A DNA stretch of 64,000 bases from Actinomycetota bacterium (GTDB lineage: Bacteria; Actinomycetota; Actinomycetes; S36-B12; UBA10799): contig JACJWU010000003.1 of NCBI GenBank assembly GCA_020636995.1, positions 62,001 to 126,000 of the forward strand. Reading direction: 5' to 3'. Numbering within the stretch: position 1 is the first letter of the stretch; each line of letters begins with the position of its first letter. The position numbers and the translations under genes are program-made. The notes below the pieces were generated by a model that was not told the DNA's origin, searched no databases, and saw nothing but the letters and a program-made list of their open reading frames with translations. Below, in pieces: positions 29,251 to 38,326 of the stretch.

Positions 29251-29336
29251 GACGAGGCTAACGGCCGAGGACGGTTCCCGCCCCGCCGCGCCTGGAAGCA
29301 TCGTCGCTGCAGTCACCGATCCGGCCGGTCAGGACC

Positions 29337-32300
29337 TCATTGGCGGTACTTGCACGTCAGCACCCCCGGCACCGGGGCCGGCGAACCCAGATACGTCCGG
29401 CCCCAGAACCATGGGGCGAACAGGCCGGCGTACTGCATGTTCTGGAAGGAGAACGGCTGGTACAGCCCGTCGGTCAGCGACGCCGGCGGTGGACTGCCCA
29501 GATCGAACACACCCTTCGGGTTCTTACCCGCCTCCCACCAGGCGTACCAGCGCAGGCCGGCGTCCGGTTCCACGCCCGAGACCGGTGACGCCACCTGGTC
29601 GAGGTAGAACCCGGTGTCGGCGACGTCCTTCCACGGCCGGAAGTCCTCGAACCCCGGATAGCAATCGCCGATGACCTGACCGGTTTCCGGCGCTGGCGTC
29701 AACGCCCAGGCCTGGTACGCCACGGGCATCAGGGCGGAGTACATGTTCTGCACCGCGCCCTCGACCAAGCCCGAGGACAGTGCATCCGAGGCCGCGGAGT
29801 CGATCGTCCACGCCGTGTCGATCTGGGTGGCGGTGGCACTCAGGCGCCCCCAGTCCTGAACGATGAACTGCCCGAGCAGACCCACACCTTCCATGGTGAC
29901 CGTGAGCTGCCCGAGGATGTCGCCGGTGAACACCGGCCCAGCGTCGGCCACTGCTTGGTAGGGGCTACCGGTCGGCAAATCTGCCAGGTCGTTGGCGGTG
30001 GCCGCAGCCACGGCGAGGGCACCAGCCACGGTGGCGACGAGCGCCCAGTCCTCCACATCCAGGATCGAGGCGGCCCACATCACATCGGTGACCAGCGACA
30101 GGATCGTCGTGGTCGCCGGATCGCCCTTCGGAGCCACCGCGGCGTCGACGGCGTTGAACGCCTGGTCGAGGCCGCCCACCGTCGCGCCCTGCACCTCGCT
30201 GTAGATCGCCTGGATCCCGGCACCGCTGCCCAGAAGCTCCCAGACGTCGTCGACCATCGAGAACTCTTGGGCCAATTGCTTTCGCACCCCCTTGAACTGC
30301 GCACGGGAGGCATCGAGCTTCCTGCATCCGTTGGGCGAGGAACACGGGTACTTCGCCAGTTGCGAGACCAGCGCCGTCCACTGCGTCTGGTATTCCACGT
30401 CGTCGTAGGCCGTGCGCACATCGCACGGATCCACATCGCACCCGATACCGCCGGCGAGTTTCTGCGACAGGTACGCAAGAGATGCCTGCTGTCCCGCTGA
30501 GGCGCTCTTCGGCCAGGCCACCGCAGGCTGTACCGCGATGGATGACAGGCTGCTGGCGAAGTCTGCGTTGCCGGTCGGATCGGCGGCCATCGGTGCGTAT
30601 CCGCCACCCTGCGGGACGCGGAACAGTTGTCCGGTGACAGTGCCGTCCCCGGCGATGGTCGTGCTGGCCTCCGCCGGGAACGAGTAGGGCTGGGTGGGAC
30701 CGACGAACGAGTAGGTGTCACCAGGGCCGAGTCCCATGAACACGCTGGGAGATCCGCCCATCTCCTGTAGGGCGCCGGTCACCTGCGCGAAGCCGTCGGC
30801 ATCGGCCTGCGAACCCGCCTGGCTCAAATCGGGCAGAGTCCCGACGCTGCGGATCGCAACCACCTGTCCGGCGGCAGCAGCGCCCTGCATGGTCTGGCCC
30901 ATCTGCTGCACCTGTGCGGGAATGCTGAAGAAGGACGACGACGCATCCAGCGAGATGGGATCGGCCACGACCACTTGGAAACCGTTACCGGTGGCCAGAG
31001 GCCATGACTGGGATCCGATCGTGATCGCCGTCCCACCTGTGTCAAACGGTGCGTAGTCGCCGGTATTGAAGGTCCAGTTGTTGTTCACGTCCGGGGTGAA
31101 CACCCCGTCGAGTGCCGCTGGCATGCTCCACGCAGTCCCGTTGAAGGCGATGTCCGGGTCCGGGATTCCCACCAGTTGGAACGGGAGGTTCGGATCGATC
31201 GCCGAGTCGGCATCCGACGGATCCGGCAACTGGAAACCGAGGAACTGGACGGCGCCCACCAGTGCGGTGAGGTCAGCGGTATCAGAGACCGGCGACCCGC
31301 CGGGCAGGCTGACGAGCACGTACAGGTAGTCGGAGGCATCGCCCTGGGTCGCTCCCTTGACCACCGCGGCCTGCAGGTCAGCCATCTGTCCGGGCGGATA
31401 GGCCGTGTTGGAGGACAGCGCGAGAGTGGCCCGTTCGAGGACCAGCATCTGGATGCCGGGGCCGTTGACCGGGCTCGGGTAGAACTGGGTACCCACCAGG
31501 ATGCCGGGCACGATCTGACCCGAGGAGTCCTTTCCCACCGACATCGTCACCGGCTGTACAGACGCCGACGGCGACACGGAAACGGTGACCTTGTCGGTAC
31601 TGCGGACCCGGCCCGATCGCACCGTGTTGGAGACGACGTAGGTGCCCGGCGTGGTGGCCGCGAAGACCGGACGGGCCGACGCGCGGCGCTTCAGTCTGAC
31701 CTTGGCCCTCTTCGGCGCCTTCGTGATGCGCCAGTTGAAGGTCAGGGTCCTGGGACCCTTGGTCTTTCGTCCGTCGAGTCGCGTCCGGTGCCTAGTGTCG
31801 GTGCGTTTATCCGGACCGGCGTCGGCCAATGGTCCGGTCGAAGCCACTCTCACCACCAGTGAACGCTCCTGCCGCTGTCCGTCGGCCGTCAGCGCTCGCA
31901 CCTTCACGACGTTCTTCCCGTAGCGCAGCCCGGCACTCGGTCCGAGTTGTGCGCGGCGCGTGCCGTCCGGATGGATCGCGAACCGTTTGGTGACTGCCCG
32001 ACCGTTGAGGCTGGCCGCCATATGCGCCTGAGGTTCCACACGCACCTTGACGCGGACCGGGCCGGCGGGACGCACCGATGTCACCTCACCGAGCACGGTG
32101 CTGCGCCGCGGGGCTGAGACATGGATCAGTCCGGTGACGGACCTGGTGAGAGTGAACCTACTGGCGTCGAAACTTCGGCGGCCTTCACGGGTGAACTCCG
32201 CGAGTACTCCGTTCGCACCCACCTTCAGCGGGCCCTTCATGCCGAGCCGGGCCACGGCCGTGCGGCCGGTGCGCACTACCCGATCAGTCACATCCACACC

Positions 32301-32561
32301 GTTGACCCGCAGCAGGGATACCCGGGCGCCGTCGGCCATCCTCAGTCGCACGGTCACCGGTGCCTTCGATCGCTTCCGCAGGGACAGGTCGGTCGGCGAG
32401 GTGATGGACCCGAGCCGCTTCTTCGACATCTGGGTTTGCGCGGCCGCCCCCTGGGTCAGCACTTCATCACGTGGTGGAAGCCGTAGCGGCTCAGCCGCGG
32501 CAGGCACTACAGGAAGTAGCACGAGTGCCACCCCCCCTGCGGTGACGCGCAACGCGAGCAT
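29337..32561 (-). CDS. Large secreted protein of unknown function with a PKD-like module
   Basis: A 1074-residue protein with a Sec signal peptide (first 24 residues, ending PAAAEP). Residues about 50-230 form two repeated beta-rich modules (VTVRLRMADGARVSLLRVNG; VKVRVEPQAHMAASLNG). Residues about 240-330 look like a PKD domain (ADAGPDKRTDTR at its start, GTYVVSNTV near its end). The remainder is acidic, rich in G, S, T and A, with paired cysteines (GCDVDPCD, YPCSSPNGC) suggesting disulfides outside the cell. I recognise no enzyme motif. It has no sorting signal or C-terminal anchor, so it is probably released or wall-associated. The start follows TAGTGT by 6 bases. Confidence 0.75.
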   Translation of the reverse strand: MLALRVTAGGVALVLLPVVPAAAEPLRLPPRDEVLTQGAAAQTQMSKKRLGSITSPTDLSLRKRSKAPVTVRLRMADGARVSLLRVNGVDVTDRVVRTGRTAVARLGMKGPLKVGANGVLAEFTREGRRSFDASRFTLTRSVTGLIHVSAPRRSTVLGEVTSVRPAGPVRVKVRVEPQAHMAASLNGRAVTKRFAIHPDGTRRAQLGPSAGLRYGKNVVKVRALTADGQRQERSLVVRVASTGPLADAGPDKRTDTRHRTRLDGRKTKGPRTLTFNWRITKAPKRAKVRLKRRASARPVFAATTPGTYVVSNTVRSGRVRSTDKVTVSVSPSASVQPVTMSVGKDSSGQIVPGILVGTQFYPSPVNGPGIQMLVLERATLALSSNTAYPPGQMADLQAAVVKGATQGDASDYLYVLVSLPGGSPVSDTADLTALVGAVQFLGFQLPDPSDADSAIDPNLPFQLVGIPDPDIAFNGTAWSMPAALDGVFTPDVNNNWTFNTGDYAPFDTGGTAITIGSQSWPLATGNGFQVVVADPISLDASSSFFSIPAQVQQMGQTMQGAAAAGQVVAIRSVGTLPDLSQAGSQADADGFAQVTGALQEMGGSPSVFMGLGPGDTYSFVGPTQPYSFPAEASTTIAGDGTVTGQLFRVPQGGGYAPMAADPTGNADFASSLSSIAVQPAVAWPKSASAGQQASLAYLSQKLAGGIGCDVDPCDVRTAYDDVEYQTQWTALVSQLAKYPCSSPNGCRKLDASRAQFKGVRKQLAQEFSMVDDVWELLGSGAGIQAIYSEVQGATVGGLDQAFNAVDAAVAPKGDPATTTILSLVTDVMWAASILDVEDWALVATVAGALAVAAATANDLADLPTGSPYQAVADAGPVFTGDILGQLTVTMEGVGLLGQFIVQDWGRLSATATQIDTAWTIDSAASDALSSGLVEGAVQNMYSALMPVAYQAWALTPAPETGQVIGDCYPGFEDFRPWKDVADTGFYLDQVASPVSGVEPDAGLRWYAWWEAGKNPKGVFDLGSPPPASLTDGLYQPFSFQNMQYAGLFAPWFWGRTYLGSPAPVPGVLTCKYRQ

Positions 32562-32567
32562 GCAGAG

Positions 32568-32573
32568 ACACTA
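32568..32573 (-). promoter_or_regulatory. -10 box of the 1074-residue protein gene, leaderless
   Basis: TAGTGT on the minus strand is 6 bases before the ATG at 32561. Confidence 0.45.
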
Positions 32574-32704
32574 GCCAGGACACCATCGCGCGGCAATCGG
32601 CCGACGGGTTGATCGCGGAGCGGATCTCGGAGCCGCACCTCGAAGACCCACGGCCCGGCCATCCGGACTGCTAGCGTTCACGCACTCGACGAAGCGAGGC
32701 GGAC

Positions 32705-33262
32705 ATGGATATTGCGATCGGTGGTTGGCTGCTGGTGGCCGTGGGCCTGCTGTTGGCCTTCACGGGGACGAAGCTCTTCTGGCTCGCGGTCGGTATCGCG
32801 GGGTTCGCTTTCGGATGGCTGGTGACGCTGGCCCTGTTCCCCAATGTGGACCCCGTGGCCGGACTGTTGATGGGCCTGGTGCTGGGGATCGCCTGTGCGC
32901 TGGTAGCCGTCAAAGGCCTACCGGTCATCGGGATCGCGCTCGGCGCCGTCCTGGTCGGACTCTTCGGCCTGACCCTGGCAAAGGTCTTCCTCGACAACAA
33001 CGTCGTGTGGAACGTCTTCGGCTTCATCGTCGGAGCCGTGATCGGCTACTTCGTCGTGAAGCTCTCCTTCGACTTCGGCATTGCACTGGTCACGGCGATG
33101 GGCGGGGCAACCATGGTCTGGAACGGGATCGAGGAGGCGATGCCGGACCTCACCGATGCCATCCCCACGATCGCGGGGGCGGCGACATTCATCTTCGGAT
33201 TCCTGGCCCAGCAGGCGCAGCGGCGAAACGCCGAGGAAGGTGGCGTCAACTCATCGCCGTGA
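32705..33262 (+). CDS. DUF4203-like membrane protein
   Basis: A 185-residue protein with six or seven hydrophobic helices and glycine-rich turns (GLLLAFTGTKLFWLAVGIAG and similar), in the pattern of DUF4203/TMEM198-like proteins. The function is unknown. GAGG lies about 7 bases before the ATG, in contrast to the leaderless neighbours. The last 17 bases overlap the convergent small gene at 33246. Confidence 0.75.
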   Translation: MDIAIGGWLLVAVGLLLAFTGTKLFWLAVGIAGFAFGWLVTLALFPNVDPVAGLLMGLVLGIACALVAVKGLPVIGIALGAVLVGLFGLTLAKVFLDNNVVWNVFGFIVGAVIGYFVVKLSFDFGIALVTAMGGATMVWNGIEEAMPDLTDAIPTIAGAATFIFGFLAQQAQRRNAEEGGVNSSP

Positions 33263-33440
33263 GCGACTCCGCGACCGGGTAGCATCCCCGCGGGCCGTGC
33301 ACGAAAGCCACCAGCCCGCCCTTCATAGAGCCACGACACGAGCATGTCCGCTCGGACTGCACGGTCCACCGCACCAGAAGCACGAAGAACCATGTACACG
33401 CGATCACGTACAAGGCCAAGAAGATCCCGAATACCACCAC
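33246..33440 (-). CDS. Small single-span membrane protein, hypothetical
   Basis: A 64-residue frame beginning at a GTG with AAGGGG about 6 bases upstream. Residues 1-25 (VFGIFLALYVIACTWFFVLLV) form one membrane helix, followed by a short basic, cysteine-containing tail. It overlaps the convergent gene's 3' end by 17 bases. The ribosome-binding site and hydrophobic profile favour a real gene, but I recognise no family. Confidence 0.4.
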   Translation of the reverse strand: MVVFGIFLALYVIACTWFFVLLVRWTVQSERTCSCRGSMKGGLVAFVHGPRGCYPVAESLTAMS

Positions 33441-33526
33441 GGTTGTGCCCCTTCACTGCGCGTGTACCAACCATGTGCCCGTCCCCAGGTACCCGCAAGC
33501 CGGAACACCCGACTCGCCGGGACATA

Positions 33527-34666
33527 TCAGTCGAACGACCGAGCCGTCACCGCGATCCCCACGGCTGCCACGACCAACACCGCGAACCCCACGCGCAGCG
33601 ACGAGAACTCCCCGATCAGCCCGACCAGCGGCGCCCCGATGACGAACCCGATGTAGTTGCCGACGTTGACCCGCGCCACCGCGATCCCGGTGTGACCGGG
33701 GTCGTGATGGGAGGCAGCGACGAAGGCCATCGGCAGTACCGGGCTGATCCCCAGCCCGATGATCGCGAAGCCGGCGATGGCGACGATCGCCGATGGCGCG
33801 AGTGCCACCACGATCAGACCCGCGGCCGCGAGCACGCCGCCCGCAGTGATCAGCCACTGCACACCGCGACGACCCACGAGGCGGTCGGCGAACGTTCTGC
33901 CGATGAGCATGAAGAGGGCGTAGGCCGCATAGGCCAGAGCGGCCACCGACTCGGTCGCGCCAAGCACGTCGGTGAGGTCCAGGGCCGACCAGTTGGAGAC
34001 CGACGAATCGATGATGAACGCCAGCACCACGGCGAAACCGAACACGAGCAGGGGGCGCCACGGCACCGCCGCCGACGCGGCCAGCGGATCCGGCGCGGCC
34101 TCATCGGCCTCATGGCTGCGCACGAAGCGCATCGAGGCGATCAGTCCCACGGGAACGAGGACCACGGCCACCGTCGCGAAGAAGCCGAGCAGGCTCAGTG
34201 TGGTGGCGGCCGCCACCGACGCCGCGACAGCCCCGAGGATGGTCGCCAGACTCCACCAGGCGTGGAAGGACGCCATGACGCTGCGTCCCACGAGCGCCTG
34301 CACCCCGATCCCCTGCATGTTCATGGTGGCGTCCACCGAGCCGAGCCCGAAGCCCATCAGCGCCAAGGCGACCAGCAACCCCGGGAACGACCCCGAGGTG
34401 GTGGCAGCGCCGACCGCCACCAAACCGCCGGCGACGATCAGCGCGCACACCCGCAGGACGACTGCGCTGTGGAACCGGACGGCCAAGAGCCCGGCGAGCA
34501 CGCTGCCCACCCCGGCAACGATCGGTACCGCGGCGAGGATCATCGCGAGCCCACCCTCGGAGAACCCGAACTGGTCCTGGATGGCCGGGATGCGGGTGAT
34601 CAGTGCGGCGAATGCGAAGCCCTGACAGAAGAAGGCGGTGCTCACGGCCAGCCGCTGCGGGTTCAT
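33527..34666 (-). CDS. MFS transporter
   Basis: A 379-residue major facilitator with about 12 helices in two halves; ADRLVGRRG between helices is the conserved inter-helix loop motif. The early FCQGFAFAALITRIPAIQDQFG is typical of the FucP/YfkF-like sugar or drug exporter group. The substrate is unknown. The ATG at 34666 overlaps the tadA stop (ATGA), so it is co-translated with tadA and upp. Confidence 0.85.
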   Translation of the reverse strand: MNPQRLAVSTAFFCQGFAFAALITRIPAIQDQFGFSEGGLAMILAAVPIVAGVGSVLAGLLAVRFHSAVVLRVCALIVAGGLVAVGAATTSGSFPGLLVALALMGFGLGSVDATMNMQGIGVQALVGRSVMASFHAWWSLATILGAVAASVAAATTLSLLGFFATVAVVLVPVGLIASMRFVRSHEADEAAPDPLAASAAVPWRPLLVFGFAVVLAFIIDSSVSNWSALDLTDVLGATESVAALAYAAYALFMLIGRTFADRLVGRRGVQWLITAGGVLAAAGLIVVALAPSAIVAIAGFAIIGLGISPVLPMAFVAASHHDPGHTGIAVARVNVGNYIGFVIGAPLVGLIGEFSSLRVGFAVLVVAAVGIAVTARSFD

Positions 34667-35106
34667 CGTCGCTGTCCGAAGAAAGCCGACAACAACCGCG
34701 AGCACTCCGATTCCCGAACTCCGGCCACGACCTCCACGCGGTGGTTGAGCCGGGGGTCGCGCACGACGTCCCACAGCCCCCCCACGGCACCGGCCTTGTC
34801 GTCGAACGCACCGAAGACGAGTCGGTCGACCCGTGCCAGCACCGCGGCGCCGGCACACATGGTGCACGGCTCGAGCGTGACGGCCAGCGTGCACCCGGTC
34901 AGTCGCCAATCACCCAGCACTCGTCCGGCCTCCCGTAGCGCCAGGATCTCGGCGTGAGCCGTGGGATCGCTGTCGGCCTCCCGCCGGTTCACACCATGTG
35001 CGATCACTGTGCCAGCCGGGTCGATCACCACCGCGGCGATCGGCATCTCGAGCCCGGGTTCCCGCGCACGGTCCAGGGCCAGACCCAGCGCGGCCTCGGG
35101 AGTCAC
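34663..35106 (-). CDS. tadA: tRNA-specific adenosine-34 deaminase
   Basis: A 147-residue zinc deaminase that converts A34 to inosine in tRNA-Arg(ACG). Zinc ligands are His51 (in TAHAE, with catalytic Glu53), Cys81 and Cys84 (EPCTMC). The GTG start overlaps the upp stop by 4 bases and its stop overlaps the MFS start, giving an upp-tadA-MFS operon; upp and tadA are neighbours in many actinobacteria. Confidence 0.93.
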   Translation of the reverse strand: MTPEAALGLALDRAREPGLEMPIAAVVIDPAGTVIAHGVNRREADSDPTAHAEILALREAGRVLGDWRLTGCTLAVTLEPCTMCAGAAVLARVDRLVFGAFDDKAGAVGGLWDVVRDPRLNHRVEVVAGVRESECSRLLSAFFGQRR

Positions 35107-35741
35107 GAAGTCACGATGCCGAACAGTCGGTCCCCGGCATCACCCAGACCGGGAACGATGAAACCGTGCTCGTTCAGTCGCTCGTCCACCGCGGCGGTGA
35201 CGAGTGTGACCGACATACCCTCGGTCTCCTTCTCCAACCGCTCGATGCCTTCCGGGGCGGCCAGCAGCGTCACGATGGTGATGTCCGTGGCACCACGCGC
35301 CCACAGGATGTGCAGCGCGTCCGCGAGGCTGCCGCCCGTGGCAAGCATGGGGTCCACGACGTACACCTGGCGGCCCGTCATGTCCGAGGGCATGCGGTCG
35401 GCGTAGATGGTCGGCTGCAGCGTTTCTTCATCGCGGATCATCCCGAGGAAGCCGACCTCCGCACTGGGCAGCAGTCGCACCATGCCCTCCAGCATTCCCA
35501 GCCCTGCGCGCAGAATCGGGATGAGGATCGGCGGCGGCGTGGCCATGGCCACTCCGGACGTCACCGTCAGCGGAGTCTTCACCTCGATGGGCACGACCCG
35601 GATTCCACGGGTCGCCTCGTAGGCCAGCAACGTCACGAGTTCCTCGGCCAGGCGGCGGAATGTGGGGCTGTCCGTCGCCTCGTCGCGCAGCATGGTGATC
35701 TTCTGGGCGATCAGAGGGTGATCGGCAACGATCGTGTGCAT
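35103..35741 (-). CDS. upp: Uracil phosphoribosyltransferase
   Basis: A 212-residue salvage enzyme making UMP from uracil and PRPP. The PRPP motif YVVDPMLATGGS spans about 127-138; LRAGLGM (78-84) and the C-terminal VPGLGDAGDRLFG, which binds uracil, are both present. The start at 35741 gives the normal family length, whereas longer frames do not. A weak CACGAT box lies 6 bases upstream. It is the first gene of the upp-tadA-MFS unit. Confidence 0.95.
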   Translation of the reverse strand: MHTIVADHPLIAQKITMLRDEATDSPTFRRLAEELVTLLAYEATRGIRVVPIEVKTPLTVTSGVAMATPPPILIPILRAGLGMLEGMVRLLPSAEVGFLGMIRDEETLQPTIYADRMPSDMTGRQVYVVDPMLATGGSLADALHILWARGATDITIVTLLAAPEGIERLEKETEGMSVTLVTAAVDERLNEHGFIVPGLGDAGDRLFGIVTS

Positions 35742-35785
35742 AGCCGCATCGTGGCACACCGACGACCCCCGCCGGTGTGCGATCG

Positions 35786-36595
35786 TCACAGGCGGTAGTG
35801 CGCGAAGAACTCCCACATCAGGGTGGACGCATCGATGCGACCCCGCGGCCACGCGTGCTTCCCGCCGCGGATGCGGTAGAACCGGACTTCAGCACCCTGC
35901 GCGCAGTCGTCCCAGTCGTGCAGCGTCACTCCGGGTTCGACGACGGTGCGCACGTACTGCCGGCAACGGTTGTGCGCCGCCCATCGACGCATGGTGGCCT
36001 GCGCTGGGGGGGCGGTCGCCGAGGAGGCTGTGAGCCCCCCGGCGAACGGCACCACCCGGTCGGCCGTCCCGTGGAAGGCGATGATCGGCACCGGGTCGGG
36101 CTGGACGCACTTGGGCAGGAAGATCTCGAAGCCGACCCCACCGATCGCCGCGAAACGGCGGGGCTCTGCGCAGCCCTGCAAGAAGGTCATGGCCGACCCC
36201 ATGGACATCCCGGAGGCGTACGTGCGGTGTGGGTCGTCACAACTGAGGTCGTCCAGGATCCGGCCGGTGAAGGTCGTGTCCGCACCCCGGAAGTCCCACG
36301 TGCCACCGCGCGCCTGGGGAGCGACGAGAAGCACCCCCTCCCGTTCGGCAACCTGCTTGAGTCCGGTGCCGCGGATCTGGCTGATGGCCTTCTGCAACCG
36401 GCCGTGGAAGGTGACGATGGTCGGCGCGGGCATCCGTGCCGAGGCCGGGATGTAGACGAGGTACGGGCGCCCCTCGACGAACCCCGTGTGCAGGCCCGGT
36501 GAGCAGTTGGGCGTTTCGGTGCGTGCCAGCGGCGCTGCCGCCACGAGGCCCAGAACCACCGCAGCGCACAGTCCGAGGATCCAGAGCCGGCGCAT
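35786..36595 (-). CDS. Secreted esterase of the PHB-depolymerase / feruloyl-esterase-like family
   Basis: A 269-residue alpha/beta hydrolase with a signal peptide (MRRLWILGLCAAVVLGLVAA). The nucleophile is in ASGMSMGSA, the acid in FHGTADRVV and the histidine in GGKHAWP. VYIPASARMPAPTIVTFHG early in the chain is typical of LpqC/PHB-depolymerase-like esterases. The substrate may be a polyester, an acetylated polysaccharide or an aromatic ester. The start at 36595 is chosen for the signal peptide; it lies 6 bases after CAGACT. An ATG at 36628 would add 11 residues. Confidence 0.8.
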   Translation of the reverse strand: MRRLWILGLCAAVVLGLVAAAPLARTETPNCSPGLHTGFVEGRPYLVYIPASARMPAPTIVTFHGRLQKAISQIRGTGLKQVAEREGVLLVAPQARGGTWDFRGADTTFTGRILDDLSCDDPHRTYASGMSMGSAMTFLQGCAEPRRFAAIGGVGFEIFLPKCVQPDPVPIIAFHGTADRVVPFAGGLTASSATAPPAQATMRRWAAHNRCRQYVRTVVEPGVTLHDWDDCAQGAEVRFYRIRGGKHAWPRGRIDASTLMWEFFAHYRL

Positions 36596-36601
36596 GGCTT
36601 C

Positions 36602-36607
36602 AGTCTG
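36602..36607 (-). promoter_or_regulatory. Possible -10 box of the esterase gene
   Basis: CAGACT on the minus strand is 6 bases before the ATG at 36595. Confidence 0.3.
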
Positions 36608-36628
36608 CGCCACATCAGGGTCCCCCAT

Positions 36629-36689
36629 GTTGACTGTTGCGCGGTTACGGTTTTCAGGCCGCCAAATCCGTAACCGCGCGACACTCAAC
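36629..36689. repeat. Palindromic repeat family A, copy 2
   Basis: Two 22-base arms (36629-36650 and 36668-36689) are inverted with 2 mismatches around a 17-base loop. The arms share GTTGCGCGGTTAC with copy 1 at 730. It sits in the gap between the divergent esterase and pntA genes, so here it cannot serve as a terminator for both neighbours. Confidence 0.8.
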
Positions 36690-36781
36690 GTGGTGCACCC
36701 TCCGGCCCAACCCCGACACATCTGCTAAACCCCCACCCAGTACCGTCAGAGGTGATTGGCTACGGCAGAAGGGTGGGGGTC

Positions 36782-38326
36782 GTGCGTATCGGTGTCCCCA
36801 AGGAATCCAAGCCCGGCGAGCGGCGGGTAGCCGCTACGCCCAAGACAGTCGAACAGCTCGGGAAACTCGGCTACACGGTGGCCATCGAGTCCGGAGCCGG
36901 CACGGCGGCCTCGTATGAGGACGAGGCCTATCGCGCGGCCGGCGCCGAGATCGTCAGCGCGGACGAGGCCTGGTCGGCGGAGATCATCTTCAAGATCAAC
37001 CCACCCAATCCCGACGAGGTCCAGCGGCTGCGCGAGGGGCAGATCCTCGTCGGCCTGCTGGCACCGGCCCTCGACCCGGACCTGGTGCAGGCGCTGTCCG
37101 CCCGCGGGGTCACCGCGCTGGCGATGGACGCGGTGCCGCGCATCTCCCGCGCGCAGTCCCTCGACGTGCTCTCCTCCATGGCGAACATCGGCGGCTACCG
37201 CGCAGTCATCGAAGCCGCCAACGAGTTCGGCTCCTTCTTCACCGGCCAGGTCACGGCGGCGGGCAAGGTCCCGCCCGCGAAGGTGCTCGTGGTCGGTGCT
37301 GGTGTGGCCGGCCTGGCTGCCATCGGCACGGCGGTCAGTCTGGGCGCGATCGTCCGCGGCTTCGACGCACGTTCCGAAGTCGCCGAGCAGGTGGAGTCGA
37401 TGGGTGCGGACTTCCTGCGCATCGACGTGGAGGACACCGGACCCAGCGCGACCGGTTACGCCAAGGAGATGGGCGAGGACTTCAACCGCAAGGCCGCCGA
37501 GCTCTACGCCGAGCAGGCCAAAGACGTCGACATCGTCATCACCACAGCCCTGATCCCCGGAAAACCCGCTCCGCGGCTGCTCACCGAGGAGATGGTCGCC
37601 TCGATGAAGCCCGGCAGCGTGGTGGTCGACATGGCTGCGGCCAACGGCGGCAACGTTGCGGGTTCGGTCGCTGACCAGCGTGTGGTCACCGACAACGGAG
37701 TCACGATCCTGGGGTACACCGACCTGCCCGGTCGCCTGCCCACACAGGCTTCGCAGATGTTCGGCACCAACCTCGTGAACCTCATGAAACTGACCACGCC
37801 GGGCAAGGACGGGCAGTTCGTGCTCGACCTCGACGACGTGGTGCAGCGCGGCATGACGGTGACCGAGAACGGTGAGGTCCTCTGGCCGCCGCCGCCCGTG
37901 CAGGTCTCCGCGGCCCCCGCGCCCGTACCGGCCGAAGCCCCCGCCCCGCCGCCGGCGAAGAAGAAGATGAGCGACGGCGCCCGCCTGGGCTGGATCGGAG
38001 CCGCGGCAGCGGTGTTCCTGCTGCTGTCGGCGTTCTCCCCCGAGCCCTTCCTCGGGCACTTCATGGTGTTCGCGCTGGCGGTGGTCATCGGGTTCTACGT
38101 CATCGGCAATGTGCACCACGCGCTGCACACGCCCTTGATGTCGGTCACCAACGCGATCAGCGGCATCATCCTGGTCGGGGCTTTGTTACAGATAGGCCAT
38201 AGCGACCTGTGGGTCTCCGTCCTCGCGTTCATCGCGATCCTCGTGGCGAGCATCAACGTCTTCGGTGGCTTCACCGTGACCGCACGAATGCTCGAGATGT
38301 TCAAGCGTGAGGATGCGGTCCGATGA
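36782..38326 (+). CDS. pntA: NAD(P) transhydrogenase, alpha subunit
   Basis: A 514-residue fused alpha subunit. The N-terminal NAD(H) domain (about 1-375) is very like E. coli PntA: RIGVPKES, AMDAVPRISRAQSLD, VVGAGVAGLAAIGTA, TALIPGKPAPRLLT. A Pro/Ala linker follows, then four membrane helices (about 405-514) with HHALHTPLMSVTNAISGII. With PntB it uses the proton gradient to move hydride from NADH to NADP+, making NADPH. Start: the GTG at 36782 aligns with the family N-terminus; an in-frame GTG at 36752, 5 bases after a TACCGT box, is an alternative. The stop overlaps pntB by 4 bases. Confidence 0.95.
   Translation: MRIGVPKESKPGERRVAATPKTVEQLGKLGYTVAIESGAGTAASYEDEAYRAAGAEIVSADEAWSAEIIFKINPPNPDEVQRLREGQILVGLLAPALDPDLVQALSARGVTALAMDAVPRISRAQSLDVLSSMANIGGYRAVIEAANEFGSFFTGQVTAAGKVPPAKVLVVGAGVAGLAAIGTAVSLGAIVRGFDARSEVAEQVESMGADFLRIDVEDTGPSATGYAKEMGEDFNRKAAELYAEQAKDVDIVITTALIPGKPAPRLLTEEMVASMKPGSVVVDMAAANGGNVAGSVADQRVVTDNGVTILGYTDLPGRLPTQASQMFGTNLVNLMKLTTPGKDGQFVLDLDDVVQRGMTVTENGEVLWPPPPVQVSAAPAPVPAEAPAPPPAKKKMSDGARLGWIGAAAAVFLLLSAFSPEPFLGHFMVFALAVVIGFYVIGNVHHALHTPLMSVTNAISGIILVGALLQIGHSDLWVSVLAFIAILVASINVFGGFTVTARMLEMFKREDAVR

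Noticed and set aside
28876..29336. Integrative element or prophage attached at the tRNA-Ser gene
   Set aside because: The tandem tRNA 3' ends could be attachment sites, but the next genes include no integrase, excisionase or phage gene, and the intervals between copies are only about 110 bases.
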